Shown here: positions 26,551-37,593 of the stretch, piece after piece
Numbering within the stretch: position 1 is the first letter of the stretch
Layout of the letters: each line of letters begins with the position of its first letter
Assembly (NCBI GenBank): GCA_010279815.1
Contig: QEOQ01000180.1
Location: forward strand, 849,895-913,894
Origin: Brachionus plicatilis
Lineage: Eukaryota; Rotifera; Eurotatoria; Ploima; Brachionidae
Length of the DNA: 64,000 bases
Reading direction: 5' to 3'
Notes under the pieces: model-generated
The model's database searches: none
Seen by the model: only the letters and a program-made list of their open reading frames with translations
Told to the model about the DNA's origin: nothing
Position numbers and translations under genes: made by a program

Positions 26551-28925
26551 TTAATTAGAACTATCTCCTTCTAGTCCAGTGGCGTTTATTTTGAATAATT
26601 TGGCCATTTCAGCAAAATTAGTCACTTTCTCTTGTGACTGAATCAACTATGAATTCAATAAATAATTAATAACTATTATGAATATGTAAATAATCATTTT
26701 ACTTGTCTTGCAATCGGGATTCTCTTAAAAACGTTCCAAGTTAAAACACCGACAATTGTGTCGTTTTTCAGATATAATATAACTCCTTTGCCATATTCAT
26801 CCATTGATTTGGGTTCCTTGAGCTCTAAATTCTGTCCAGCTTCAGGTAACTTAAATAAAAAAAATTTAAAAAAAATCCTTAATAACTAAACTATAAATAC
26901 TTGAGTATCTTTAACTTCTGATCTTAACGATTCATTGCTCTCTTGCACTTGTGCTCTAGGGGTGTCAGCTTCTTCCGCTTTGGCAAAAAGACCAACTGTC
27001 TGAAGAGAAGAATCTATCAAACCGATGGCTTCAAAACCAATCTTAGATCCTAAATCAGACCTTTAAGAAAAAATTAAGAAGAGATAAAAATAAAATTATT
27101 TTTGGGTACCAAAACATCGATTGATGCCAGTAAGGTTTTGCAGCACCGGTCATATTTTCTCCAGCTAGTCTACCACTGACTACAGCATGATCGTGATGCT
27201 CGACTCGTCTTCTGCCCAATTTAATGTCGTAGAAGCAAGCAGCATCACCTGCAACCCAAATGTTGTTTCTGGCTTGTAATTCAGCATTTACCAAATATCC
27301 ACCAAAGTTTGGGTCGGTTTCAATACCAGAATTTTTAGCTAGTTCAACATTTGGTTCCAAACCAGCAGCTACAACAACATGGTCAGCCAAAAGCCAGTTG
27401 TCGTGTTGAGCGTCAGGTTTTGTCGCTTGCAGACCTAACTCAACTTTATCATCATTTAATTGTGCTTTATTAATCGTTGTGTTGGGAATAACACTAACAC
27501 CCTCTTAAATCAAAATCTTATTAATATTTTTTCTTTAATTTTTGTCATTTTTTACCTTCTTTAACTCTGGCAGTGGTCCATTCACTTAAATACTCAGGTA
27601 GAATTTTACCCAAAATTCCCGATTCGGGAAAAACTTGAATAACTTTACCACCAAATTTTTTGGACATGTGACCAAGAGCACAGGCCAATTCAGATCCCAA
27701 AAATCCACCTCCGACAACAGCGATTGTTTTACCCTCCTTGGCAATCGAGTACAATTTTTTAAAGTCGTCAATCTTGAAAATTTAAATTATTTAAAATCTA
27801 AATTTTAAAAATGAAACATCCCAATCTCACATTTCGGAAAAGGGTAACTCGATTTTGAAGTTTTTCCCAAGATTTGTCAAATACCGGCAAATTTCTAGGT
27901 CTTCCTCCAGTGGCTATTAAACATTTGTCGAAAGCCACTTCCCAATTGTTGCTCAGTCTAGCAATTTTATTCTGAACATCAATGTGTTCGACACTTTTTC
28001 CAGTCAAAATGGCAACACCACCATTTTCTTGTTCATTCAAGTACTTTGGTTGAACGTAAAATTCATCCTCTAAAAAGAAAAGGCTGCGTTCACTTCCATT
28101 GTATTGCTTGAATTTTAATTGTTTAATTGTTTCTTCGTCATCAGTCATCCAAAGATCCTTTGATAGAGGTGGTCTCATGTAAGGCTTATAGTCTTCTTCA
28201 GTGACCACCAAAACCTTAAAAAAAAATTAAAAAAAATTAAAAAATTTATTATTTAAAGAGACAAGATTTTCAGAAATACTCTGGCAGTTGGATCGTTAGC
28301 GCGGATGGATTTAAAAGCAGCCATTGCTGCAGTTCCTCCTCCTATTATTAAGTATTGTGCATGACTTGGAATTTCTGGTAAAAATTTTTCTTCATCCAAT
28401 TTTGCAGCTTTGAGCTCTGCTTCAGTAGGAACCACTTCGGGCTCTGTGGACTCAACTTGATTAGATTCAGCAGAAGATTTTTCTTCTTGAGATTGTTCAA
28501 CAATTTCATCAGAAGCACTTTCTGACTTTACCTCTGGTTCATTCGGAATTTCTTCTTGGAGTTTTGTTTCAGACTGTTCGGACTTTTCTTGAGTAGATGC
28601 TTTCACATAGCCAAGCTTATTGTCCGAGTTAAGCATCAAAATCTAATTAAAAAATTTTAAATTTGATAATTTATTTTGTTTAAAATCAGGTTACTGTGAT
28701 GCCTCCTGCGATTGATGCGCCTAAAAGAGTGTAAACTATTGATGTTCGTGAAAAATGTGAACTTCCATGACTAGAGCTTGAGTATTGTTTCGACTGACCA
28801 TTAAAGCAAGACTCGACAGCTTTGGAATTCACTCTCAATAGATTTGTTTGCTTTAAAATAGCATTGGTATTTTTGTTCAATGTATTTAGCCTTTGAATCA
28901 AATTGACAAAGCGAATGTTTCTCAT
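26551..28925 (-). CDS. AIFM1: Apoptosis-inducing factor 1, mitochondrial
   Basis: Eight exons (28695-28925, 28280-28642, 27831-28214, 27556-27772, 27110-27503, 26901-27060, 26703-26849, 26551-26646) join in frame to 663 residues; human AIFM1 has 613. This FAD-dependent NADH oxidoreductase sits in the inner mitochondrial membrane and supports respiratory-chain biogenesis. It can be released to trigger cell death. Visible parts: a basic presequence, a membrane segment starting TSIVYT (61-77) and an acidic Glu/Ser linker. Next come the FAD-binding GGGTAA motif (178-183), YMRPPLSK, the NADH-binding GGGFLGSE motif (347-354) and the near-invariant block from [18 protein letters not shown] through [10 protein letters not shown]. 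The C-terminal domain has YGKGVI. Introns 5 and 6 are only about 50 bp. The ATG lies 3 nt after a TTTAG acceptor. Confidence 0.97.
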
Positions 28926-30062
28926 GGTCTAAATGAATTTAGAATTTAGGCACAATAGCAAAGTTTATTAAGTTTTAGCTAAGCGTTATTTAGATTAATA
29001 TAAAATTTTAAAATATTTGAAATATTAATGCATGTTGCTGACTCTGCACTTTATTTAGCTATATATAAATTTATATATTAATTTAGCATAGTTTGAATTC
29101 AATATCAAATTGGATGCAAAGCTAAGATGGTGAATTTTAAAGACAAAATATGAATTTTAGAAAAATTTGAAAAATCTATTTTCATTCAAATTAATTGAAT
29201 AAGCAATCAGTATTACCGATTTAGAAAATTATTTTTTTCCTATCAGATTTTAAAAATTTATAAAAAATTCGCTAAAGCCAAGCGAACTAGCCTTGCAGAC
29301 AATTTGCCTTTCATAAGTAAATCTAATTCATAAGTTTAATTGAGATTTTAGTTTTCAAAAATGGCTCGATGTTCTTCTGTCCTTAGGATTTTACCGCGAC
29401 TAAAAATATAAAACTAAAATTGTTGAACCTAAAAATCTCCAAAAGTTGGTTTATTCCCTCCAGGGTCATTAATTTCCTTTAAAGAGTAGTTTTTCTTTCT
29501 AAAGAAAAACACGACCTTTTTTATGAAAAAAAAAATATCTTATTCTATATTAAATAATTTCTTATTACATAAAAAATTATAGCCATAAAAATAGGATTGG
29601 AAATTTTCTTTATTCAAGATAGTGCTACAAATATTTGGGGAAAATATATTATAAAATTTGGTCTCTTTGAACAAATTTTATCTAATTGTAATTGTTTTAA
29701 GATTTCAGTTTTTTTTTATTTGATTTTTTGTACTTTTTTAATCTAAATTTGATGTTTAGATTGTTTACAAGTTTTTTTTATTCTAATTTACTTTTTATTT
29801 ATTTTTAAATCTGTATCAAACACTTTCAGAGACTCTTGACTGAAAAAACATTTCATTTATAGTACACTGGCAAGGATAAAAATTTAAAACTTAAATTATG
29901 ACAGTACCATAGAAAAAAATAAAACTAAAAATTTGGTAGTTTATTTTAGATTCAAAATAAAAGCTAGTAAACAATAATTACTCGTATATGATATTTTTTG
30001 ATTGGAATATAATTTTTTCAAGCGTTTATCCAAAATAATTAATTCAATTTAATTTAGAAAAA
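28926..30062. promoter_or_regulatory. Divergent spacer between AIFM1 and a small mitochondrial gene
   Basis: About 1.1 kb separates the two divergent start codons. It is AT-rich with no supported gene. A 16-codon ORF near 29360 (+) looks like a short basic presequence but has no continuation I can defend. The spacer presumably holds both promoters; I see no convincing factor site. Confidence 0.4.
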
Positions 30063-30371
30063 ATGCAGTTAAGCAAAGTGTCTAAATTTTTAACGGTGGG
30101 ACATGGAAAAATATGTAAATAATAGATTTTAAAAATTAATTTGTTTTAAAATTTAATATTTTTTCAGTAAACCGTAATCAATTGCTGAAAAGTCAAATAA
30201 GATCTAGCTCGCATGGTAACTCAAACTTTCAGCAAACTTCAATTGTTTACACTATGTTTGGTGCTGGTCTAGCTGGAATTTTCGGAATGGTATTTTTAAA
30301 TAAGTTTATTGAATTTCAATTATTTTTTCTTTATTAAGATTTTGTTGAGCTACAGTAAAAGACAAGATTAA
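30063..30371 (+). CDS. 68-residue predicted mitochondrial membrane protein resembling the AIFM1 N-terminus
   Basis: Three exons (30063-30114, 30168-30289, 30339-30371) join in frame with GT/AG borders. The product has a basic amphipathic N-terminus, SSSHG at about 31-34, then TSIVYTMFGAGLAGIFGM (41-58) as one membrane span and a short basic tail ending KRQD. AIFM1 has SSSHG and [11 protein letters not shown] at the matching place. In both genes a phase-0 intron follows the membrane segment, and the next exon starts Ile-Leu. The start is preceded 5 nt upstream by a TTTAG acceptor. It is divergent from AIFM1 and contains none of the enzyme. It may be a paralogue of the targeting/anchor exon, or a small inner-membrane protein of unknown role. 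No known family is assigned. Confidence 0.65.
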
Positions 30372-30480
30372 AAAGTGAATTTTATTAAAAAGTATTATAA
30401 AGAACTCGATTTAAAATTTTCACATTCTTTGAATAAAATTAAAAGAAAAAAATAATAAATATTTTTTGAACCTCGAACAA

Positions 30481-30945
30481 GACCGCCTAGATGGACGGTT
30501 ATAAAGGTGGACGGCCACTTTGGCGGCCAGGCCGGCGGCAAAAAATTTGGACCGCAAAGTTGGCCGGCCAAATCAAAGACGGATGAAAAAATTTGTGATC
30601 AAACCATATCAGCGAAAAAAATTTCCTTAAGAGTAAAAAAATTGGCAAAAATTTTATTTTAATAGAAAAATTTTTTTCGAAAAAAATGATTTTTCTTGAA
30701 AAAGCTAAATTTTGAATTTTTTTTTCTAGATTAGAGTTTAGAGATTTGTATGTAATATTTGAAAATTTTTCGTTTCTTTAAATTAAAAACCTAAATGAAC
30801 ATCAAAAACATTTTCCCTGAAATTTTATGCCGCTGATTTTGTCTGACCGCCAAAGTTGCCGTCCGTTTTAGGCCGTACATTTGGCCGCCTTATTTTGGCT
30901 GCGTTCGGAATGGCCAGGCTTGGCCGCCGCCCAACACTACAAGAA
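30481..30945. mobile_element. GC-rich inverted-repeat element, possibly hAT-like
   Basis: Two GC-rich patches (30481-30575 and 30840-30935) stand out from AT-rich surroundings. GGACGGCCACTTTGGCGG on the left matches GGACGGCAACTTTGGCGG read from the right side on the other strand. The right edge, reversed, reads AGTGTTGGGCGGCGGCC, like the CAGTGTTGGGC ends common in hAT elements. The left end is less clear and there is no ORF. The hAT label is inference. Confidence 0.5.
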
Positions 30946-31846
30946 ACCCAAAAAACAAAAAAAAATTAATTTATTTTCTTTTTAAATTGCGCGTGAATTT
31001 GCGCTTGGTACAGTGAATATAAATATGAAAAATTACGTTTAACAAATTTCTTTTGAGATCGCCTGTCCAAATAAAAAAATTATTATAATTGATTAACAAT
31101 CTGTAAAACTTTTTTTTATTTTTCCAGTCTTGTAAATTATTTACCAAGTTATTTTTTTAATTTATTTTTTGACCTAGCATTCAATACTTCCGGTTTTAAT
31201 TTGTTCCAGTTATTGACCACAGGTAATATTCCCTTAGTTTATATTTAGTGATCTTTTTAACAAGAGATACCTTTGACCTCTAACACTTCTAGATGTACAA
31301 TTAACAGCAAGTTAGCTTCCTAGTTTGCATCGGTTATGCCAGTCTTCTGTTCTAAATTATCTTTAAATAAAGTTATTTTTTGGCTAATGAATGTAATTCA
31401 AAAAAATAATATTTTGAGTATATTTTTTTTTAGTCTGATAAATCACAATTGTTTCACAAAAACAATAAGTCAAATAAATAATCGATCTAGTTGAACGCAA
31501 CAAAAATAAAGTGAAAAAGAAAAAATAAGAGTTCAAAGTTGAAAAAAAGCATAATATTTTAAATAAAAAATTTTAAATACATAATTTAGTAAAAAAATCT
31601 ATTTTTATCATTTGAATTTAATTTCTGTAATTTTAATTAAACTGCATAGAGAATGTATCATTATCTTTTAATTTTATTGAAAAAAATTTTTTTCTAATTT
31701 TAATTTTACAAAAAAAATAATTCTATTTAAAAAAAAAAACTAAAACAAAAATTCTTTTTTACAATTAAAGGTTAGGCAAATTAATCAAATTCATCATCAA
31801 ATTTTGAACACCATCTGTTTATTGAAAAATATTAACTAACACCAGT

Positions 31847-32132
31847 TCAAACAATTAAAACAAATTCTAATACAACGATAAGTTTTTTCTTAAATTTTAT
31901 ACTAAAATCAACTCTAAGTAAATCATTCAATACATCGTATAAGTAGAAAAAATCATTGCTTACTTCCATCGTTTGAATTGTTTTATCAATCATAAATTTC
32001 ACTGATTCGCCAACACTCACATTGATATTTTTAAAACTAAATTGAATTAAGCTTTTGACTAATTTTGGGATCATACTCTAAACAATTTATAAAATTGGGT
32101 ACAGAAGGATGTACTTCTTGTGTTGAACTCAT
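31847..32132 (-). pseudogene. Short coding-like fragment with a frameshift
   Basis: From an ATG at 32132 the minus strand reads MSSTQEVHPSVPNFINCLEY. Near 32065, around an A-run (CCCAAAATTA), the plausible reading jumps frame to IPKLVKSLIQFSFKN, and later has DFFYLYDVLNDLLRVD, ending at 31847. The join looks like a one-base slip, so this is either a decayed gene fragment or a sequencing error in a homopolymer. I do not recognise the family. Confidence 0.35.
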
Positions 32133-32204
32133 CTCGATTTTGTCTTAAAAAAAATAATTCTTTATATGAACAAATTTTGTTCGCTTATTTGCAGTGCTTT
32201 AATT

Positions 32205-32410
32205 TAAACCACAGAAAGGGTAATATTACATCACTTTACATAATTTTACATCAAAAAATTTAAAATTACGTAAAATTACAATAAATGAAAGAAATAATAA
32301 AATTTAATATTACGTTATTTAAAGTAAAGCTTCACAAAAATTTGATTTTTATCTAATTTTTATAGGTTTTTTAACATTTTTCAACTCGAAATTTACAATT
32401 ATTTACATTT
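32205..32410. mobile_element. Degraded copy of the TAAACC MITE family
   Basis: It starts TAAACCACAGAAAGGGTAATA, like the left end of the element at 9571-9855. Shared internal words include ATTACATCA, TTTACATAAT-type stretches and TTTTTTAACATTTTTCAAC. The right end is eroded, so the boundary is approximate. Confidence 0.55.
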
Positions 32411-32561
32411 TATTCAATAGTTTCACACGATATAACTTAATTATTAAAAAAAGGTAATTATTTGCAATAAAATTTAATTTTCAGTAAATACTGTATATGA
32501 ATAAAATCCGGCATCTTGAAGTTTAGTATAAGAAATATAAGATCATCTAACATTATCTTGT

Positions 32562-32808
32562 TTATATATTTTGAATGGTATTTGATTAAATCTCTCTGCA
32601 AAATACTAAATAATGCAACAAACAAGCTAAATATTAGATAAGGCTCTGCATATAAATCTTCATTTTGCAGTAAAATGCACGTCATTAAAAAGTATTCAAC
32701 TGCGCAATTTTATTGCAGAGTTTTTGCGGAGCTTCATCTAATATTTAGCTTGTCTGTTGCATTATTTAGCATTTTGCAGAGAGATTTAATCAAATACATA
32801 AAAATATA
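32562..32808. mobile_element. Foldback element with long near-perfect arms
   Basis: The left arm (32562 to about 32650) contains TTTGATTAAATCTCTCTGC, ATAATGCAACA and AAGCTAAATATTAGAT. The right arm (about 32726-32808) is its reverse complement with few mismatches, which would make a hairpin of about 80 bp. A minus-strand ORF over the left arm is a by-product. The high arm identity suggests a fairly recent insertion. Confidence 0.75.
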
Positions 32809-33480
32809 TCATAAAATTTAAAAATATAGATCAATAAAAACAAAGTAAAGATTATTTTTTTTTTAGTTTTTATCGCATTCATTTCAAAATTTAGATAAAT
32901 TAAGGTAAATTTATTGATATGTGAAAATCACATATCGTCTGATTACTGACTTTTGAAAGCTTATAGTTTTTGTTTTATTTTTATTTTTTTAAGAACAAAT
33001 TTAGCAAAGCAAAAAATAATTTTTGTATTTTGAAAAACATTTAAAAAACATTTTTGACAGATTAAGTTTTATGTGCTGTTTTTTAGTTTCACTTTTTTAT
33101 TTGTTTTTAATCCTCGTCCATATGCCAATCTCAATAAACCAAATCCATTTCAATTCATTTGTTGAATTGCTTAAATCACATTAACAGTAGACATTGGGCG
33201 TTCAGTATGAACGTATTGTAGTTAATTTAAATTTATTTCACAATGATCTGAACCCATAAATTCAGGTATTATAATAAGTATTTCTTATGATACAATAAAG
33301 TCTAATGATTAAAAAATGTTATTTTATTGTGCACTCTTTAATTTAATTTTATTTAATTTAAAATTCTTTTAAATAAATTTTTGTTTAAATTTTATTTTTT
33401 TTTTATAATTAATGAATAAATGTACTAATACAAGAAACAACTAAAATGTTTTTTTATACATAATTTTGAATAAAAAGCAT

Positions 33481-36400
33481 TCATTTGAATTCTATTTTTG
33501 TCTTTTCACAAATATGATTGAATTTTCTTGGTTTTATAAAATAAAATATCTAATATTAAATTTTAAAAAATTAAATCTTACTTGGAATGATTTAAATTAT
33601 GTTTTTGGGTTCGGCATTCTTTTCCCCAATAGCAATCTGGCCTTCTCTGATCATCATTATCTAAATTTAGAATTTTAAAAAAAATCCATCAAATTATTTA
33701 ATTTATTTACTAAAAATTTGCTCGTTTGAAATTTCACTTCTAAACTGGTAAGCCAATTCTGAAAATAGTTTAGCAGCGCATTTTCTGCAGACAATTTTAT
33801 CCAAAGCGTCATTAATATTTACAGCCTGTAATCGATATTTCCCTAATTTGAGCTTAGCCAGGCAATCTTGGAATATGTCCTCGATTTTCTTATTTTTCCG
33901 CACAACCCAATCACTAAACAATTGGGATTCATACTGATTTTCATTTATTAACAAATTCAAACAATCATTGTCTGGCACAAAGTCTTTAAAATGAACCAAA
34001 CATTTTTTGCATCCTCCTTTATTGCATCCCCAATATAAATTACAATAAGGAGTGAAGCACATGGTACAATTTTGCTTTGGCAATAAAGGATTTCTATTCA
34101 TTTCCTGATTTCTATCCGGCATTGCCTCTAAACAGCATTGGCATAATAAATGGTTCTGAAATTGATTGCATGTGTAGTCAGGTGCTAAAGGAGCATAGTT
34201 AAAAAATTTGTTTTGAGGACATTGTCGACAAGTAAATCTAAAGGGCTGGTTATAAACAGGTGGATGAAAGCTAGAATAATTTTGTAAATTAAATTTTTAA
34301 AGTTGATGAAAAAATTTACTATTGATTCGGATTTGGCCATATATTGGCTACTGGTAAATTATTTCTGTAATTATTGGCAAAAATGTTATCATCATGATCA
34401 CTATGTTCAGCATCACTCTCATTGTCCGACCTGAAAATGCTACCTCTATCCGACTCAGTATCAGAATTATTTTGATCATTAATTTGTTCGTTTTGATTCT
34501 TTTTTAAATCATCACCGCTTTCATAATCATCTTGGTATTTTTCCACCTTATCATTGCGTTCTGGATAGGGCTAAAAAAAGGTAAAATTTAACTGTTAAAG
34601 AAAATAAAAAGTCATACCATATCTTGTAAAATTTTATTTTTTTCGTTCAAAAGATTTATTTCCGAGTCAGAGCGTTTTTTGTGAGGATGCTTTTTGAGAA
34701 ATGATTCAATTATATTATTGATTAGGTAATTTTTGGCAATTCGTTCGACTTTTTTTCTGCATATTGGACACTCTTGGGACTTAACCATCCAGTCTGAATA
34801 GCAAGCACCGCAGTATGAATGCATACAAGGCTGTAAGCTTTTAATTAATTACTTTGAATTCAAATTAAAATTAGCTTTAAATTTTCAATACCTTACACAG
34901 TCATAAATTATGTCATTACAAATGATGCAGCTTATATTTTCCATGAAGTCATCTTCATCTTGATTTGTTTGAAATTCTTTCTTTTCAACACTTTCGTTTT
35001 CGACCTCAATTTTTTGTATTTTATCCTTAAGATGATCATCGGAATCAATGCTTCTTTTTTCATTAATGTTAGTTCTTTCACATTCAATCGAATCAATTTT
35101 TTCTCCAGGCTTAGATTCACTGATGATTTCAAATTTCAAAATGATGTCTAAATTAAGATCATTTAAAAAATTAAAAAAATTCTTCTTTTCGAATAAAAAA
35201 TTATAGCAAAAACTAACAGAAAATAATTATATCTTTTTAATTTTTTTTTCATTTTAAACCTTACCTTAGGTGTACAATTTCAAGATTATATGAACCAGCC
35301 TAGACTTATGTGAACAAAAATTTATTTATTTGAACAGCGATAAAATTAAAATTTTTTTTTAAAATTAAAAAAAATAATAATATTTTATAAAAAATTTTCT
35401 CTTCAAAATTTAATTCAATTAAACTTATTGTTATTTTATCATAAACTTAGTGCGACTCCAGGATGAACATCGCCAATTAAGTGAAGATTTTTTAGCGTCT
35501 TTTGATCTTTGTTTTTAAAAACGGTCCCAAGTCTTGATTTTACTTGCGCAAAGACTTGTTACGACATGTTCTTGAAGGAAAAAATAGTTCTCTTAAAAGA
35601 AAAGCTTAAATTTTTCAACTATTGTGTGAAAAAACGTTCTCATAAATATCTAGAGCTTATAATTGAGTTACAGTGTTGATTTGATCATTGGAATATACCA
35701 TTTTTTTCGTAAATTTTCGTAAATTAACCATTTTTTATTTTTTTTATTTAATAATTTTATTTTTTACTGAATAAAAAAATTCAAGACTTTTAATTTTTTT
35801 ATATATTTTAACTCTATTCGTAAAATAAGTAAAAATCTTGACTTGTTTTTTTTTTTAATTTTTGAAACAAGTCAAAGTCCTGACTTACACTTGACTTGTG
35901 ACTTGTGACTTTTATAAAACTCTGTTTATATCATGATTTATATCAAAAAAATTATATACTCTTGGGTTCAATATTAAATAAGGAATTAGAAAATTCTATT
36001 TTTATTTTGAAATTTACTGTCATTTCAATCGAAAATCATAGAATAATTTAAAAAAGAGACATTTTGTCTTAAAAAGCTTAGAGAGTGAAAGCGCATTAGG
36101 TAAACAAAAAATTAAAATTATTTAATTGTATGAAAATTCGAATGTTGATTAACATATAAGACTGCTAGGCATCCTTTTCTTGATTTTTCTAAATAGAAAG
36201 AATTATTTTTATTTTTAAAAATGCCTAACCAGAACAATAATCATTATAAAAAACTTTCCAGTTCAAGAGTAAAAAAAACAATTTTAAATCAATAAAAGTA
36301 AATTTTTTTATTTTGTCCTTGGTATGCTCATTTTTTGGGAATTATTGTTATTCGAGCTATTTTCTGTTTAATATAATCATAATTGAGATAAAGATTTAAA

Positions 36401-37314
36401 TGATTAAAAAACTTCATTTTTGTGATTTAAAATTATCCTTTATACCATTTAAACTAACAACTCGAAAAATTATTTCGTATTTTTTTTCAAAATTGCCCCA
36501 TTCGCTTTAAAATTAAAGAAGTGGACTGAGTTCTTTAATTAACAATAATGAAATTCAAAATAAGATAATAGAAAGGCAGAAAAAAATTAGTGCTAAACTA
36601 AAATTGGAAAAATATTTGACCACAATAAATCAATTTTAAAAATTTCCGAAATTTTTTAAAATTTTATGCATAAATTTATTTTAAAATAAAATTGACCTTT
36701 GATTGACGTTTAATCCTACTTTAAAGTTATTAAAATAAAAATTATTATTTCATAAGCTTAGGTTTATTTGAAATTAAGATAAATGTTAAGTTTTTTTGAA
36801 CTTAAAAATAAAATGATGATGATAAAAAATGATGATCTTTAAGATAAATTTATAGCAAGCTTCTTAAATTTTCAAATGTTTTTTTGAAAATTTGAATTCT
36901 TACTTTTTTCAGATTGATTGGCTCTGTGTACCAAATAAATAACATCTTTGTCATTTAGTTTAATTTTCTTTTAAAGAGAACATTTTAATTTTAAATTATA
37001 AACAACTTTTTACTCGATTACTTCTTGTTTTATCTTTTGATTAAGATTTACAAGTGTTCCATTAGAACTTTGATCACAAAGAAAAAATTGTGTTTTGTCA
37101 TGCTCATTTCGCTGAATAATGCAATGTTTTTTAGATAAAAATTTATTCTCATAACAAAATTCACAATCTAAAATTTAACGCCGATTAAAAAAATTAAACT
37201 TCAAATCAAAACACCTTTTGATCGTCCAAAATGATAAGTATCTTTGAAAAGTTTGATAGGCGTCGACGCAGCGTTCCCGTCGACTCTTTTTATTATACCC
37301 CAATATTTTTCCAT
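33481..37314 (-). CDS. CHFR: E3 ubiquitin-protein ligase CHFR
   Basis: Nine exons (37215-37314, 37022-37167, 36904-36967, 34892-35147, 34618-34837, 34320-34570, 33711-34270, 33582-33660, 33481-33526) join in frame to 573 residues; human CHFR has 664. The domains come in CHFR order: an N-terminal FHA domain (GRSK, KKHC, SSNGT, DVIYLVHR), then an acidic linker. The RING (about 177-217) reads CIICNDIIYDC, CMHSYC, ACYSDW, CPIC. An Asp/Ser-rich stretch and the cysteine-rich region (MPDR, CNLYWGC, YESQLFSDW) follow. A C-terminal PBZ finger (RPDCYWGKECRTQ and a His pair) binds poly(ADP-ribose). CHFR delays mitotic entry under microtubule stress. The RING reading DCVSLQPCMH settles the exon 4/5 junction: AG|GTATTG to AAAAG|C. 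It is head-to-head with MOCS1. Confidence 0.95.
35148..36903. other. Long CHFR intron 3
   Basis: This 1.76-kb AT-rich intron has no ORF of interest. Around 35840-35985 it holds repeated GACTTG words, an AAAACTCTG end and TTATATACTCTTGGGTT. These are all shared with the element in the ZDHHC intron (55870-56211). Confidence 0.55.
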
Positions 37315-37593
37315 TTTATTTTCCAAAATTTCTTATTTCTTTGTTATTTATCTAAGTTTCGGTGGAACAGGCTCAAACATGAAACAAAGCAAACATTTCC
37401 ATAATTTTTTTCAAATTATGTTGAATATTTTATTTAAATTTTTTGAAAAATATCAAGCTTGCTAATTAAAACATGTCACGTTATTTAAATAAAAAAATAA
37501 AAATTCAAACTATCTCAATAAATTATTTTAATCTTTTTATCTTATCAAAAAGTATAAAAGCCTGTGCCTTTTTCAATTTTAGACCAAAATAAA
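37315..37593. promoter_or_regulatory. 279-bp bidirectional promoter of CHFR and MOCS1
   Basis: The CHFR ATG (37314, minus) and MOCS1 ATG (37594, plus) are back to back. On the MOCS1 side TATAAAAG lies at 37553-37560, 34 nt before the ATG, followed by a TTTTAG acceptor ending at 37582. On the CHFR side a TTAG acceptor lies at 37352-37353. The spacing implies a shared core promoter. Confidence 0.5.

Noticed and set aside
32458..32685. 75-codon minus-strand ORF
   Set aside because: It overlaps the left arm of the 32562-32808 foldback element.
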